Shown: piece after piece, positions 44,501-51,108 of the stretch
Layout of the letters: each line of letters starts with the position of its first letter
Numbering within the stretch: position 1 is the first letter of the stretch
Source of the DNA: VXRN01 sp963664365
Lineage (GTDB): Bacteria; Chloroflexota; Dehalococcoidia; Lucifugimonadales; UBA1123
Length of the DNA stretch: 64,000 bases
NCBI GenBank assembly: GCA_963664365.1
Contig: OY761144.1
Span: 1,116,001-1,180,000 of the forward strand
Direction: 5' to 3'
Position numbers and translations under genes: made by a program
The notes under the pieces: model-generated
What the model was told of the DNA's origin: nothing
The model's input: only the letters and a program-made list of their open reading frames with translations
The model's database searches: none

Positions 44501-46592
44501 GCACGACTTCCGTCCCGTGCTGGAACCCGCGCTCGAAGCCATCTACGCCATCGAAGAGACCGCAAAACTCGCCGGACTGGAACGCGCTCTACATCACCTC
44601 GCCGCCGAGGCCGAGCGCATAGCCGAGACCTATGCCGATATGGGAGCGGATCACGCCGGTCCGCTGTTCAACCGCGTGATGGGCAACCAGGCGTCTGACG
44701 GCGCGTTTTTCACCAGGCCGGTAGCCGCATCGCTCGCCGCCCGCCTCACCCTAGACGCCTGCGGCGACGTGGACTGGTCGGACCGGCAAGTGTGGCTCGA
44801 TCACAAGACTGTTGACTTGGCCTGTGGCAGTGGAACGCTGCTCGCCGCCATGCTTACCGACATGAAGCGCAGGGCTAGCGAAAGAGGGGCCGACGAAGAA
44901 CAGCTAACCGCGCTGCAGAAGCTGGCAGTCGAGGAGGTCATCAAGGGATTGGACATCAACCCTGTATCTCTCCAGCTTGCCGCCTCCCAGTTGACCGCGG
45001 GCAACCAGAGGGTTAGCTACCGCCGGATGGGGCTTCACCAGATGCCCTACGGCCCTGGCCGGGAAAACCCCGCTAGAGTATCGGCAGGAACTCTCGAACT
45101 GCTGGGGCAGAAGACTGTCGTCTCGCGGTGGGATGAACTTGACATGGACGACGATGTCATAGACTCGCGGGCGATGTGGGATGCTGTCGGCGACACGGAA
45201 CTAGAGGACGCGGTCGATGCGGTGCGAAACGCCCGCATCGTCATCATGAACCCGCCGTTCACCAACCGTGCGAATATGGGCGAGAAGTTCCCCGCTGAGA
45301 CGCAGAAGGCGCTGCGCGACCGCGCCGATCTGATGGATCGGAAGCTCACACAGTCCGACCCGGCTCTGGAGGGGTTCGTGGACAAAAACTCTATTGAGCC
45401 GCTTTTCGTTGGTCTTGCGGACCACTGCGTAGAGCGATCCGATGGGGTTCTGTCAATGATCAATCCCACGATCGCGCTCACAGCGCCTTCCGTCCACAAG
45501 AAACGGCTGGCGCTCGCCCAGCGCTACCACATTCACACCGTGCTCACATCTCACCAGCCGGGCAATATCAACATGAGCCAGAATACCGCCATCAACGAGA
45601 GCATCATCATAATGCGCCGGCACGACGACCCCAAGCCACCGACGCGGTTCGTAAATCTCGACAGAATGCCTGCCGACGATAGCGAGGTCGCTGACTTCCA
45701 TCGCTGTCTGTTGGACTGCTCCGAAGGACTGTTGGCGAACGGCTGGGGTGAGGTGTCGCTGTGGCCGGCAGAGCACATCGAAGCCGGCGACTGGACGCCC
45801 GCGATATGGCGTTCGCCCGCGCTTGCCGATGCTGCTATGCAATACGCTGGTCATCCTGATCTGCGCCAGATGGGGACAATGCCTGGCCTGTCGGTTCATG
45901 CGACAGGCCAGGTTCTGCGCGGCTCTTTCGAGCGCGCAGAACCCGGTGCGTTGGGCAGTTTCCCGATACTCAAGGGCAAAGGCGCGGACGGGCAAATGTC
46001 CATAACGAGCGCACCGGACGAGCATTGGATCCCCAAGAAGCGGAACGAGGAAGAGCGTAGGCTCAACGGCGGCACGTACCCAGAAGCAGACAAGATGCTG
46101 CGGAAGGCAGGACACCTTATGATAACCGCAGGCCAGCGCAACAGTACGGCTCGTCTAACCGCCACTGCCGACCAAGCGAAGTACGTGGGCAACGGATGGA
46201 TGCCCGTTACTGGACTGTCGGATACGGAGGCAAAGGTGCTTGCTGTCTTCATCAACTCGACTGTAGGACGACTTCAACTTATGAGAAACCCTGGAAAGAC
46301 AATAGACTTTCCCACGTTCAGCACTGCGGAGGCCGCAAACATCAACATCCCCAACATCAAGGACGAGCGTATCCGCTTGATCCTCTCCGACTGCTGGGAG
46401 CGAACGAGGGACATGGTCGTCCCGCAGTTCCGCGATGGAGAGTGCGAAGTTCGCCGCCTCTGGGACGAGGCGGTAGCCGAAGCGATGGGTTGGGACGCTG
46501 GTGAACTGGCCCAACTCCGCCAACTCCTCCACAACGAACCTCACGTGCGCGGCCTGGGCTACAACCAGTACGCCGACGAAGTGGAGGAATAG
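41595..46592 (+). CDS. Single-chain restriction-modification enzyme (Type ISP / LlaGI-like)
   Basis: One 1,665-residue chain with four parts in order. An N-terminal Mrr-like nuclease has GIDVV (D73) and VQCKSR (Q88, K90). An SF2 helicase has Walker A PCGTGKT (K228), DEAH (364-367), QTATPR and the C-terminal motif QAVGRAMR. A helical linker follows, then an N6-adenine methyltransferase with DLACGSG (1074-1080) and NPPF (1219-1222). The C-terminal 400 residues resemble a target recognition region ending in the predicted coupling helices. This is the order of Type ISP enzymes such as LlaGI and LlaBIII, which methylate one strand and translocate on DNA to cut unmodified phage DNA. The ribosome binding site is AGGAA. 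No separate specificity subunit is needed or seen. Confidence 0.88.
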   Translation: MKTQDTRDIIQAAIEKTVEMNPQQTDGEWLEVVTVEAAPYIREWDIKECWRWNEWPDREVHFLNSTKLDVGIDVVAARRSDGKHVAVQCKSRQLDERGHGGSIPNNEIAKFAAASAGGFWAERWIVTNGDNPLASGAEQSAAMTEKPLKLVNITNDLSRQRDANVVFDECDHCANPDSEDATQTKSCMQNEAVTDSVRLLKEQEGSESGGLPVGEARGRIILPCGTGKTRVSLRIVEELTPPGEVSIVLCPSIALVAQIRREYLENAVVPLDVLAVCSDVTAGYDPKKEGIRNASEDPTIDNSNVSASEVKGKVTTDAVEIAEWMRRSVFGDVIKVLVGTYQSSDRVSEALLTAGVRARVLIADEAHRTAGLKRRNSASSKANAEERRIRDFTVCHDSDRFPVTYRVYQTATPRIYDGKPATGNPNWIVRSMDDETTFGVELFRKSYVEAVRNGWLSDYRIIALGINDPEAYEEANLLAKNTRSKGWRKLTTTDYLSGLAFALTMGGATQGDDVDIKSCIAFMNTVDKSKNMAADLQTDNVKKWVAGWLNENANGRTIADYTLEHLDASSNAAARETAKTRLASADAENPHGIVNVGIFGEGTDSPSLSAVAFLEQRKSPIDVIQAVGRAMRTAPGKDLGYVVCPILIPRTADPEKWLSNSGPEEGWQELGQILLALRAHDQRIEENLEELLHLYIPKPPPVERSIVAVATGEGKRIQFGEYEGAPGEVEEAVEQMLEGNSRAEVGVTRIAETSQTPYRASEPTQILTGKKNDDGSTELRVDSVARDKPKAGQPRGVVNIQKTKAKARKMINTGEGGTVVEPRKQRKPRKTARERAEESGQLMLKLSGLEDHGNAIKMNLLTKSGLSDNRVIRDLNILEASVSEAAHHLRADGLLPALNRHFGLDRLKQTDKKQADGCTIAALLMMNAAMLHQRISNGAWLPGVSDLSTIKNDVNVVQRVGREWERIMRHDFRPVLEPALEAIYAIEETAKLAGLERALHHLAAEAERIAETYADMGADHAGPLFNRVMGNQASDGAFFTRPVAASLAARLTLDACGDVDWSDRQVWLDHKTVDLACGSGTLLAAMLTDMKRRASERGADEEQLTALQKLAVEEVIKGLDINPVSLQLAASQLTAGNQRVSYRRMGLHQMPYGPGRENPARVSAGTLELLGQKTVVSRWDELDMDDDVIDSRAMWDAVGDTELEDAVDAVRNARIVIMNPPFTNRANMGEKFPAETQKALRDRADLMDRKLTQSDPALEGFVDKNSIEPLFVGLADHCVERSDGVLSMINPTIALTAPSVHKKRLALAQRYHIHTVLTSHQPGNINMSQNTAINESIIIMRRHDDPKPPTRFVNLDRMPADDSEVADFHRCLLDCSEGLLANGWGEVSLWPAEHIEAGDWTPAIWRSPALADAAMQYAGHPDLRQMGTMPGLSVHATGQVLRGSFERAEPGALGSFPILKGKGADGQMSITSAPDEHWIPKKRNEEERRLNGGTYPEADKMLRKAGHLMITAGQRNSTARLTATADQAKYVGNGWMPVTGLSDTEAKVLAVFINSTVGRLQLMRNPGKTIDFPTFSTAEAANINIPNIKDERIRLILSDCWERTRDMVVPQFRDGECEVRRLWDEAVAEAMGWDAGELAQLRQLLHNEPHVRGLGYNQYADEVEE

Positions 46593-46636
46593 CATACACC
46601 TGCCCCAACCCATGATGCCTGCCACTATCGAGCGTC

Positions 46637-46672
46637 TGCCCAATCTCACCCCCTCCGCCCAATTGGCGCAAC
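46637..46672 (+). repeat. 36-base segment, copy 1 (second copy at 50041-50075)
   Basis: TGCCCAATCTC followed by a C-rich run and CCAATTGGCGCA, matching 50041-50075 at most positions. The other copy lies directly after the intact Uma2 gene, so this looks like part of the same module. Confidence 0.75.
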
Positions 46673-46730
46673 CACACCACAAAACAACCCCACTCACTCG
46701 CAAGCAGGCTCCTCCCCCAACCTACCATGC

Positions 46731-46881
46731 TATAATCACCTTCACCCGTGAAAGACCCAAGACGAACCCCCGTGATGATCAAGCCGACGACACACTCACG
46801 GAGGCCAGTGATGCCCACCAAACTCCATCCACCAACCAACCCCATCCTGAACATCCGCCCATCCCCCAAATCCTGCTTCTG
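46731..46881 (+). pseudogene. Cut-off Uma2-type gene start and promoter
   Basis: The segment from TATAAT (46731) to the ATG (46811) is 80 bases and resembles the 81 bases from TATAAT (49141) to ATG (49222) of the intact Uma2 gene. Shared features are the extended -10 (TGCTATAAT), ACCTTCAC just after it, and CAC-CACGGAG-CCAGTGATG at the start. The first codons give MPTKL against MITKL. The reading frame then runs into a dispersed repeat and stops at 46881. Confidence 0.6.
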
Positions 46882-46966
46882 ACAATCACCCCAATCACAA
46901 AAATCACAGTTCAAACAACCCCCATCCTGCCAATCCTCCCATCCCCCAAATCCTGCTTCTGACAAC
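46857..46966 (+). repeat. Two copies of an AATCCTGCTTCTGACA repeat with an intervening ATCACAAAAATCACAG unit
   Basis: CCATCCCCCAAATCCTGCTTC with TGACAA occurs at about 46860-46885 and again at about 46940-46966. Between them is ATCACCCCAATCACAAAAATCACAGTTCA, which recurs at 47744-47772 after the next gene. The pattern is that of a common dispersed intergenic repeat. Confidence 0.75.
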
Positions 46967-47022
46967 CGCCCCGAGTGCCCCGCCGCGCAGATCGGCCTTC
47001 GCTCTCACTTACCCCATCCGCC

Positions 47023-47031
47023 TGCTATACT
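47023..47031 (+). promoter_or_regulatory. Extended -10 element (TGCTATACT)
   Basis: TGC followed by TATACT, about 84 bases before the start of the EGR-tail membrane protein gene. The same form occurs at 46728 and 49138. No clear -35 hexamer is present. Confidence 0.45.
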
Positions 47032-47114
47032 GCCCTCGTCCATTCCGACATCGCCGCGCTCCTACCCAAGCCATGCGATGCCGGTACACCAGCGTATCGT
47101 CAAACGGAGGTCTC

Positions 47115-47567
47115 ATGGAAAAAGTCGGAGAGAACGTCAGGGCCGCCCGAGACTCCCTTCTCAGCGTGCAGCCCTCATGGTGGCCTGCCTTCTTCTGGCT
47201 GTTCATCGGCCAGTTGATATGGGAGACCATTATGGTAATATTGGATACAGGGTCCGGCCTATCGAGCATGGGCCTGATTGAGCGTGTAAGGTTTGTCCGG
47301 TCCGAACTTGTGGACGACGTCGTCATCTCGGCAGTCGTCGCCATGATACTAGTCGATCTTGGGAGGTATCTCTTGCTTACGTCAGGATGGCTCAAGAACC
47401 TCATAGACAGAAACATATCCCAGTACGAAGAGAGAGTCCGTGCGGAGGGCCGCACTGAAGGCCGCAACGAAGGCCGTTCAGAAGTCCTTGCCGTCCTCGA
47501 CGAAGACACCCGAAAGAACGCCGAGCAAAAACTCAGGCGCAACGGCAACTCTCAGACCCAGGACTGA
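47115..47567 (+). CDS. Two-helix membrane protein with EGR-repeat tail
   Basis: A 150-residue protein. A short N-terminal region is followed by a membrane helix (WWPAFFWLFIGQLIWETIMVIL), a loop, and a second membrane helix (DDVVISAVVAMILVDLGRYLLL). A charged C-terminal tail has EERVRAEGRTEGRNEGRSE, a probable helix or coiled coil. A protein of similar architecture is encoded at 56430-56903. The ATG at 47115 has GGAGG 5 bases upstream. The function is unknown. It follows the restriction gene region and could be an island passenger. Confidence 0.7.
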   Translation: MEKVGENVRAARDSLLSVQPSWWPAFFWLFIGQLIWETIMVILDTGSGLSSMGLIERVRFVRSELVDDVVISAVVAMILVDLGRYLLLTSGWLKNLIDRNISQYEERVRAEGRTEGRNEGRSEVLAVLDEDTRKNAEQKLRRNGNSQTQD

Positions 47568-47709
47568 TCCCCACGTCCCCACCCTTGACCCGAACATCAG
47601 CCCCCTGCTGCCATCTTGCTCATGGACTCTCCACCCAGACATCGAGGCAAGGTCGAAACGCCCATCCCCTCGCGAACCTGTGTCAGTTCTGTCGGGCCCA
47701 CTTGGGAGC

Positions 47710-47726
47710 GCGGGCGTCTCGCCCGC
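47710..47726. repeat. GCGGGCG-TCT-CGCCCGC palindrome
   Basis: A perfect 7-base inverted repeat with a 3-base loop, flanked by TTGGGAGC and ACCTAC. This arrangement is a frequent dispersed intergenic element in many bacterial genomes. Confidence 0.7.
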
Positions 47727-47778
47727 ACCTACAATCCCCAAAATCACCCCAATCACAAAAATCACAGTTCAGACATCT

Positions 47779-47813
47779 CCACTAAAAACTACCCACTACC
47801 CACTATCCACCAA
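47779..47813. repeat. Heptamer repeat block, copy 3 of 3
   Basis: CCACTAAAAACTA followed by CCACTA/CCACTAT units. It differs from 29783-29816 by one base and matches the reverse complement pattern at 1353-1395. Confidence 0.8.
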
Positions 47814-47822
47814 AATCACCCC

Positions 47823-47852
47823 TTGACATCCCAAGACCGCATGTGCAATACT
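47823..47852 (+). promoter_or_regulatory. Promoter placed for a leaderless transcript
   Basis: A perfect TTGACA (47823-47828), an 18-base spacer and AATACT (47847-47852). Transcription would start at about 47859-47860, at the ATG at 47860. Confidence 0.6.
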
Positions 47853-47859
47853 AATGTTC

Positions 47860-48837
47860 ATGCAGTCCGAAATACATACAGCCACCATCAACCCCGTCTT
47901 CGCCGGACACGCCGCCCAGCATCTTCAGGATGCCACCGGCGGCATTCAGCGCGTCCTCGACAACCTGCTCGAAATCGCCAAAGGCAAAGACCCCGAAGCC
48001 AACACCTACGACCGCATCAGGGCAACCAAGGTCCTATACGACAGAGGCTTCGGCAAAGTCGCCAAGATTCGGCACTGCGCTCCATCTCCCGAGTCGAAAT
48101 CAGACAAATCCAATGAACAGACCAATCGCAGTTCAGACAGCGCCGCCGCATCCAACCGGCCCGTCGCCCGCCTCGAAGAGAAACTCGACGACGCGCTCGG
48201 CCCGCCGCAGGCTCCCATCAGACTTCACAACCCCAACAAACTGCCCCACGACCCCAACCGTGTCCCCGACCTCGTCCACGAAGCGCAATACTACATCCTC
48301 GAAATCACCAACTACGGAGCCGAACTCGCCTCCATCCTGGCCTACATCCACGAACCCGACCCCGGAGACACGTCCGTCAAGCCCTGCCACCGCATCACCG
48401 CCGGCCAGATGATACTCGACCGCGTCCTCGGCGCGGTCGCCGACCTCCAACAGCCTCCTGACCACAACCAAGACCCCGCATTCGACGCCGACTGGGCCCT
48501 CAAACACCCCGCCGAGATCGACCCCACCCTCTCCCTCGAAGAGATCATCGAGGCCGACGACTTCGCTCGCCAGTACCTTGAAAGCTTTCGGAAAGGGCGC
48601 GAGGAGTTCGAGCGAGAATACGGAGACCGCGAAGACGCCGGCCCTTGCGGGGAATGTTTCGGTGATGACGACCCGTGCGAGTACCACACCATGGTCAATG
48701 AATTCTCCAAGTCGGAAGAAGAGATACTCGAGACCATGCGCGGCATGAGAAACATCGACCTATTCGGCGACCGCTCCTACTTCGACGAAAACGGCCTCTT
48801 CCGCCTCCACCCCCCGGACCACATAGACGACTCCTAG
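47860..48837 (+). CDS. Unknown acidic protein with a terminase-small-subunit-like N-terminal segment
   Basis: A 325-residue protein (or 327 from an ATG at 47854). Residues 15-65 contain IQRVLDNLLEIAKGKDPEANTYDRIRATKVLYDRGFGK, which resembles helical segments in phage terminase small subunits and DUF5681-type proteins with a RxxAAxxLLDRGxGK pattern. The middle is rich in Ser/Asn and Pro. The C-terminal half is acidic and helical, with CGECFGDDDPC as a possible metal site. I do not recognise the whole protein. It has no ribosome binding site, and a good promoter places the transcript start at the ATG, so it is probably leaderless. It lies in the repeat-rich island. Confidence 0.65.
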   Translation: MQSEIHTATINPVFAGHAAQHLQDATGGIQRVLDNLLEIAKGKDPEANTYDRIRATKVLYDRGFGKVAKIRHCAPSPESKSDKSNEQTNRSSDSAAASNRPVARLEEKLDDALGPPQAPIRLHNPNKLPHDPNRVPDLVHEAQYYILEITNYGAELASILAYIHEPDPGDTSVKPCHRITAGQMILDRVLGAVADLQQPPDHNQDPAFDADWALKHPAEIDPTLSLEEIIEADDFARQYLESFRKGREEFEREYGDREDAGPCGECFGDDDPCEYHTMVNEFSKSEEEILETMRGMRNIDLFGDRSYFDENGLFRLHPPDHIDDS

Positions 48838-48860
48838 CCCCAGTATTTCGACCAACATAT

Positions 48861-48898
48861 CCCCTCTCCCTTGAGGGAGAGGGCTAGGGTGAGGGTGA
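48861..48898 (+). repeat. Dispersed CCCTCTCCC hairpin repeat, copy 2
   Basis: CCCTCTCCCT-TG-AGGGAGAGGG hairpin with the tail CTAGGGTGAGGGTGA. It lies 24 bases after the stop of the upstream gene. Confidence 0.85.
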
Positions 48899-48933
48899 TT
48901 AGTCCTTGCACGAACCGTCATTACCATGAAAAT

Positions 48934-48974
48934 CCCCTCTCCCAAGCCTGGGAGAGGGTTAGGGTGAGGGTTGA
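48934..48974 (+). repeat. Dispersed CCCTCTCCC hairpin repeat, copy 3
   Basis: The same hairpin arms with a different loop (AAGCCTGG) and tail TTAGGGTGAGGGTTG, 35 bases after copy 2 and in the same orientation. Confidence 0.85.
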
Positions 48975-49137
48975 GAATCAGGTACTGAGCAGTTTTCATC
49001 ACCCTTATGTGGCCTGATAAGGCCATGGTGATTCCGGTGAAGGCCCGCCCCGTACCTCGATACGGGGGTGGCGCCTCCACATACTATTCCGACACAGGTT
49101 CCTTACTCGCAGGCAAGAACCCCTGCCCCGCCGGTAA

Positions 49138-49146
49138 TGCTATAAT
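49138..49146 (+). promoter_or_regulatory. Extended -10 element of the Uma2 gene (TGCTATAAT)
   Basis: A consensus TATAAT preceded by TGC, 75 bases before the ATG. No -35 hexamer is visible, as expected for an extended -10 promoter. The same element precedes the truncated copy at 46731. Confidence 0.55.
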
Positions 49147-49221
49147 GACCTTCACTAGCGGGAAGGCCCTAGCCGAGTCCGCGCGATAATTGAACCGACT
49201 ACACACCCACGGAGACCAGTG

Positions 49222-49992
49222 ATGATTACCAAGCTAGACACAGCCACGGCGGTCATCGAGTCACTGCCCGACCCGCCAAAGAAGTATGACATGCAACAAT
49301 ACGGACACTGCGTAAACGCGACTTCCACACTTGAGGCTTACTTCGGCAGGCGCGGCGATGTCCTCGTATCCGGCCAAGGATACCTGATCGTCAGCGCTGG
49401 CAGCGTCCGAGACTGGGGGCAGCATTTCTACCCAGACTGCGTCGTCGCTTTCGGAGTGAACCCCAAATCCATCGTCTCCCGGAACGGCTACGTCATCTCA
49501 GAGGTCGGCAAGCCGCCGGACTTCGTTCTTGAGATAGCATCTAGGACCACCGCCCCGCGCGACGAGACGATCAAGTGGGAAGGCTACGCCAACCTAGAGG
49601 TCCCGGAATACTGGGGATTCGACGGTTCGGGTCAGGGTTACTACTCCCAGAGGCTGTGGGGAGGCCGCCTTGTTGGCGACGCCTACCGGCCGATTGAGGT
49701 AACGGAAGGGCCCGACGGCGAGTTGCGCGGATACAGTCCCGCCTTGTCCCTATACCTGTGCGCCGACGCCCAAGACCGCCTGCGCTTCTGGGACCCGGAG
49801 ACTCAAAAGTACCTGCCCACCCTCATTGAAGCCCAAGAATACGCTGCCGAAGCCGAGAATCGCGCCGCCGAAGTGGCAGGCGAACGTGACAGAGAGATGT
49901 ACGCCCGCATCGAGGCCGAAAACCGCGCCGCCGAAGCCGAAGCCGAAGTCGCCAGGCTCAGAGAAAGGCTCCGCCGTTCCTCACAAAGCTGA
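49222..49992 (+). CDS. Uma2 family PD-(D/E)XK nuclease-like protein
   Basis: A 256-residue protein of the Uma2/DUF820 family. The fold shows in FYPDCVVAFGVNP (aspartate of the nuclease core) and PPDFVLEIASRTTAPRD (glutamate in the usual LEVxSxST motif). YANLEVPEYWGFD is also a family mark. The C-terminal 60 residues (EAQEYAAEAENRAAEVAGERDR...) are a coiled coil. Activity and role of this family are poorly known; members are very numerous in Cyanobacteria and Chloroflexota and are often dispersed copies. The ATG at 49222 has GGAG upstream. A cut-off relative's start lies 2.4 kb upstream. Confidence 0.85.
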   Translation: MITKLDTATAVIESLPDPPKKYDMQQYGHCVNATSTLEAYFGRRGDVLVSGQGYLIVSAGSVRDWGQHFYPDCVVAFGVNPKSIVSRNGYVISEVGKPPDFVLEIASRTTAPRDETIKWEGYANLEVPEYWGFDGSGQGYYSQRLWGGRLVGDAYRPIEVTEGPDGELRGYSPALSLYLCADAQDRLRFWDPETQKYLPTLIEAQEYAAEAENRAAEVAGERDREMYARIEAENRAAEAEAEVARLRERLRRSSQS

Positions 49993-50040
49993 CAGAGGCG
50001 CCATGACCAACTCCGCCCTCCCTGCTCAACAAAATCCGAT

Positions 50041-50075
50041 TGCCCAATCTCGACCCCTCCCCCCAATTGGCGCAT
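50041..50075 (+). repeat. 36-base segment, copy 2
   Basis: Matches 46637-46672 (TGCCCAATCTC, C-rich run, CCAATTGGCGCA). It lies between the Uma2 gene and the ilvE promoter. Its TTGGCG may also serve as the -35 of that promoter. Confidence 0.75.
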
Positions 50076-50096
50076 CCGGCCATTATTAGATATAAT
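50067..50096 (+). promoter_or_regulatory. ilvE promoter candidate
   Basis: TTGGCG (50067-50072), an 18-base spacer and a perfect TATAAT (50091-50096), about 36 bases before the ATG at 50133. Confidence 0.6.
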
Positions 50097-50132
50097 TCGC
50101 CCCAAGCCGATTACCCAGGGGGGAACAGCCGA

Positions 50133-51059
50133 ATGCCAAAGTCACTTGCCTTCTTCCGCGGACAGATAGTTCCTGTCGAAGATGCGCAGGTCAGCGTCAT
50201 GACCCACGCCCTCCACTACGGCACGGCGGTTTTCGAGGGCATCCGCGGAAACTGGAACGAAGACGAGGGCAAGCTATTCGTCTTCCGCATGAAGGAGCAC
50301 TACGACCGCCTCCTCCAGGGCTGCCGCATGATGCTCATGGACATCCCATACAGCGCCCAAGACCTCTGCGACATCACCGTCGAGCTTCTCCAAAGCTGCG
50401 GATACCGCGAAGACCTCTACATCCGCCCCCTCGCCTACAAGAGCCACGAACTCGTCGCCAACCTGAAACTCCACGAACTCGACAGCGACTTCACCCTAAT
50501 GGCCGTGCCGTTCGGGGCCTACATTGAAGCCGAGGGCGCGATCCATTGCACGACCTCCTCATGGCGCCGCATCGACGACACCATAATCCCGCCCAGGGTC
50601 AAGATAAGCGGGCACTACGTCAACTCCATCCTCGCTAAGACCGAGGCCACCCTCGCCGGATTCGACGAGGCCATCATGCTCAACCCGGACGGCAACGTCT
50701 CCGAAGGCTCCGGCGAGAACCTGTTCCTCGTCACCAACGGCCACATCTTCACCCCGCCCGTCGCCGACAACAACCTCACCGGCATCACCCGCGACTCCGC
50801 CATGACCCTGGCCCGCGAGGAGTTGGGAATAGAGGTCGTCGAGCGCAACATACGCCGAAGCGAACTCTACCTTGCCGACGAGGTGTTCCTGACCGGCACG
50901 GCGGCCCACGTCACCCCCGTCGGATCGCTCGACAAGCGCCCAATCGGCGACGGCGAGGTCGGCCCGATCACCCAGAAGATAAGCGACGTGTACGTCGATC
51001 TCATCAGAGGCGGCAACCCCAAATACCGCCACTGGTGTACCGAGATCCCAATGGAGTAG
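50133..51059 (+). CDS. ilvE: Branched-chain amino acid aminotransferase
   Basis: Fold-type IV PLP enzyme that interconverts valine, leucine and isoleucine with their 2-oxo acids. The 308-residue protein has VMTHALHYGTAVFEGIRGNW near the N-terminus, YIRPLAYKSHE, VKISGHYVNSILAKTEA (PLP lysine), EGSGENLFLVTNGHIFTPP and TGITRDSAMTLA. Threonine residues of the TGTAAHVTPV phosphate loop follow. The ATG at 50133 has AGGGGGGA 9 bases upstream. Family members may also use D-amino acids or 4-amino-4-deoxychorismate, but the overall pattern is IlvE. Confidence 0.95.
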   Translation: MPKSLAFFRGQIVPVEDAQVSVMTHALHYGTAVFEGIRGNWNEDEGKLFVFRMKEHYDRLLQGCRMMLMDIPYSAQDLCDITVELLQSCGYREDLYIRPLAYKSHELVANLKLHELDSDFTLMAVPFGAYIEAEGAIHCTTSSWRRIDDTIIPPRVKISGHYVNSILAKTEATLAGFDEAIMLNPDGNVSEGSGENLFLVTNGHIFTPPVADNNLTGITRDSAMTLAREELGIEVVERNIRRSELYLADEVFLTGTAAHVTPVGSLDKRPIGDGEVGPITQKISDVYVDLIRGGNPKYRHWCTEIPME

Positions 51060-51108
51060 CGCTCATCAACTTAGCCTTGAATATCCCACTCGATATATTG
51101 GAAAACAT

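Larger units (their letters stand above)
46593..47114. other. 522-base repeat-filled gap after the restriction gene
   Basis: Contains, in order, a 36-base segment shared with 50041-50075, a Uma2-type promoter and start that is cut off (46731-46881), two copies of an AATCCTGCTTCTGACA-type repeat, and an extended -10 word before the next gene. The long frames that run through it are rich in proline and threonine from C-rich repeats and are not genes. Confidence 0.65.
47568..47822. other. Repeat cluster between the EGR-tail gene and the leaderless gene
   Basis: Holds three unrelated elements in 250 bases. GCGGGCG-TCT-CGCCCGC is a perfect palindrome at 47710-47726. ATCACAAAAATCACAGTTCA lies near 47754, and heptamer repeat copy 3 spans 47779-47813. 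No gene is supported. Confidence 0.65.
48838..49221. other. 384-base gap with two hairpin repeats and the Uma2 promoter
   Basis: Contains the CCCTCTCCC repeats at 48861-48898 and 48934-48974, then an extended -10 (TGCTATAAT at 49138-49146) for the Uma2 gene. No gene is seen. Confidence 0.65.

Noticed and set aside
42648..44504. A 618-codon frame antisense to the restriction enzyme
   Set aside because: The forward frame carries continuous helicase motifs here. The antisense product has no recognisable domain and no start signal.
46501..46962. A 153-codon forward frame after the restriction enzyme
   Set aside because: It begins inside the restriction gene in another frame and continues through C-rich repeats. 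The product is Pro/Thr-rich without a domain.
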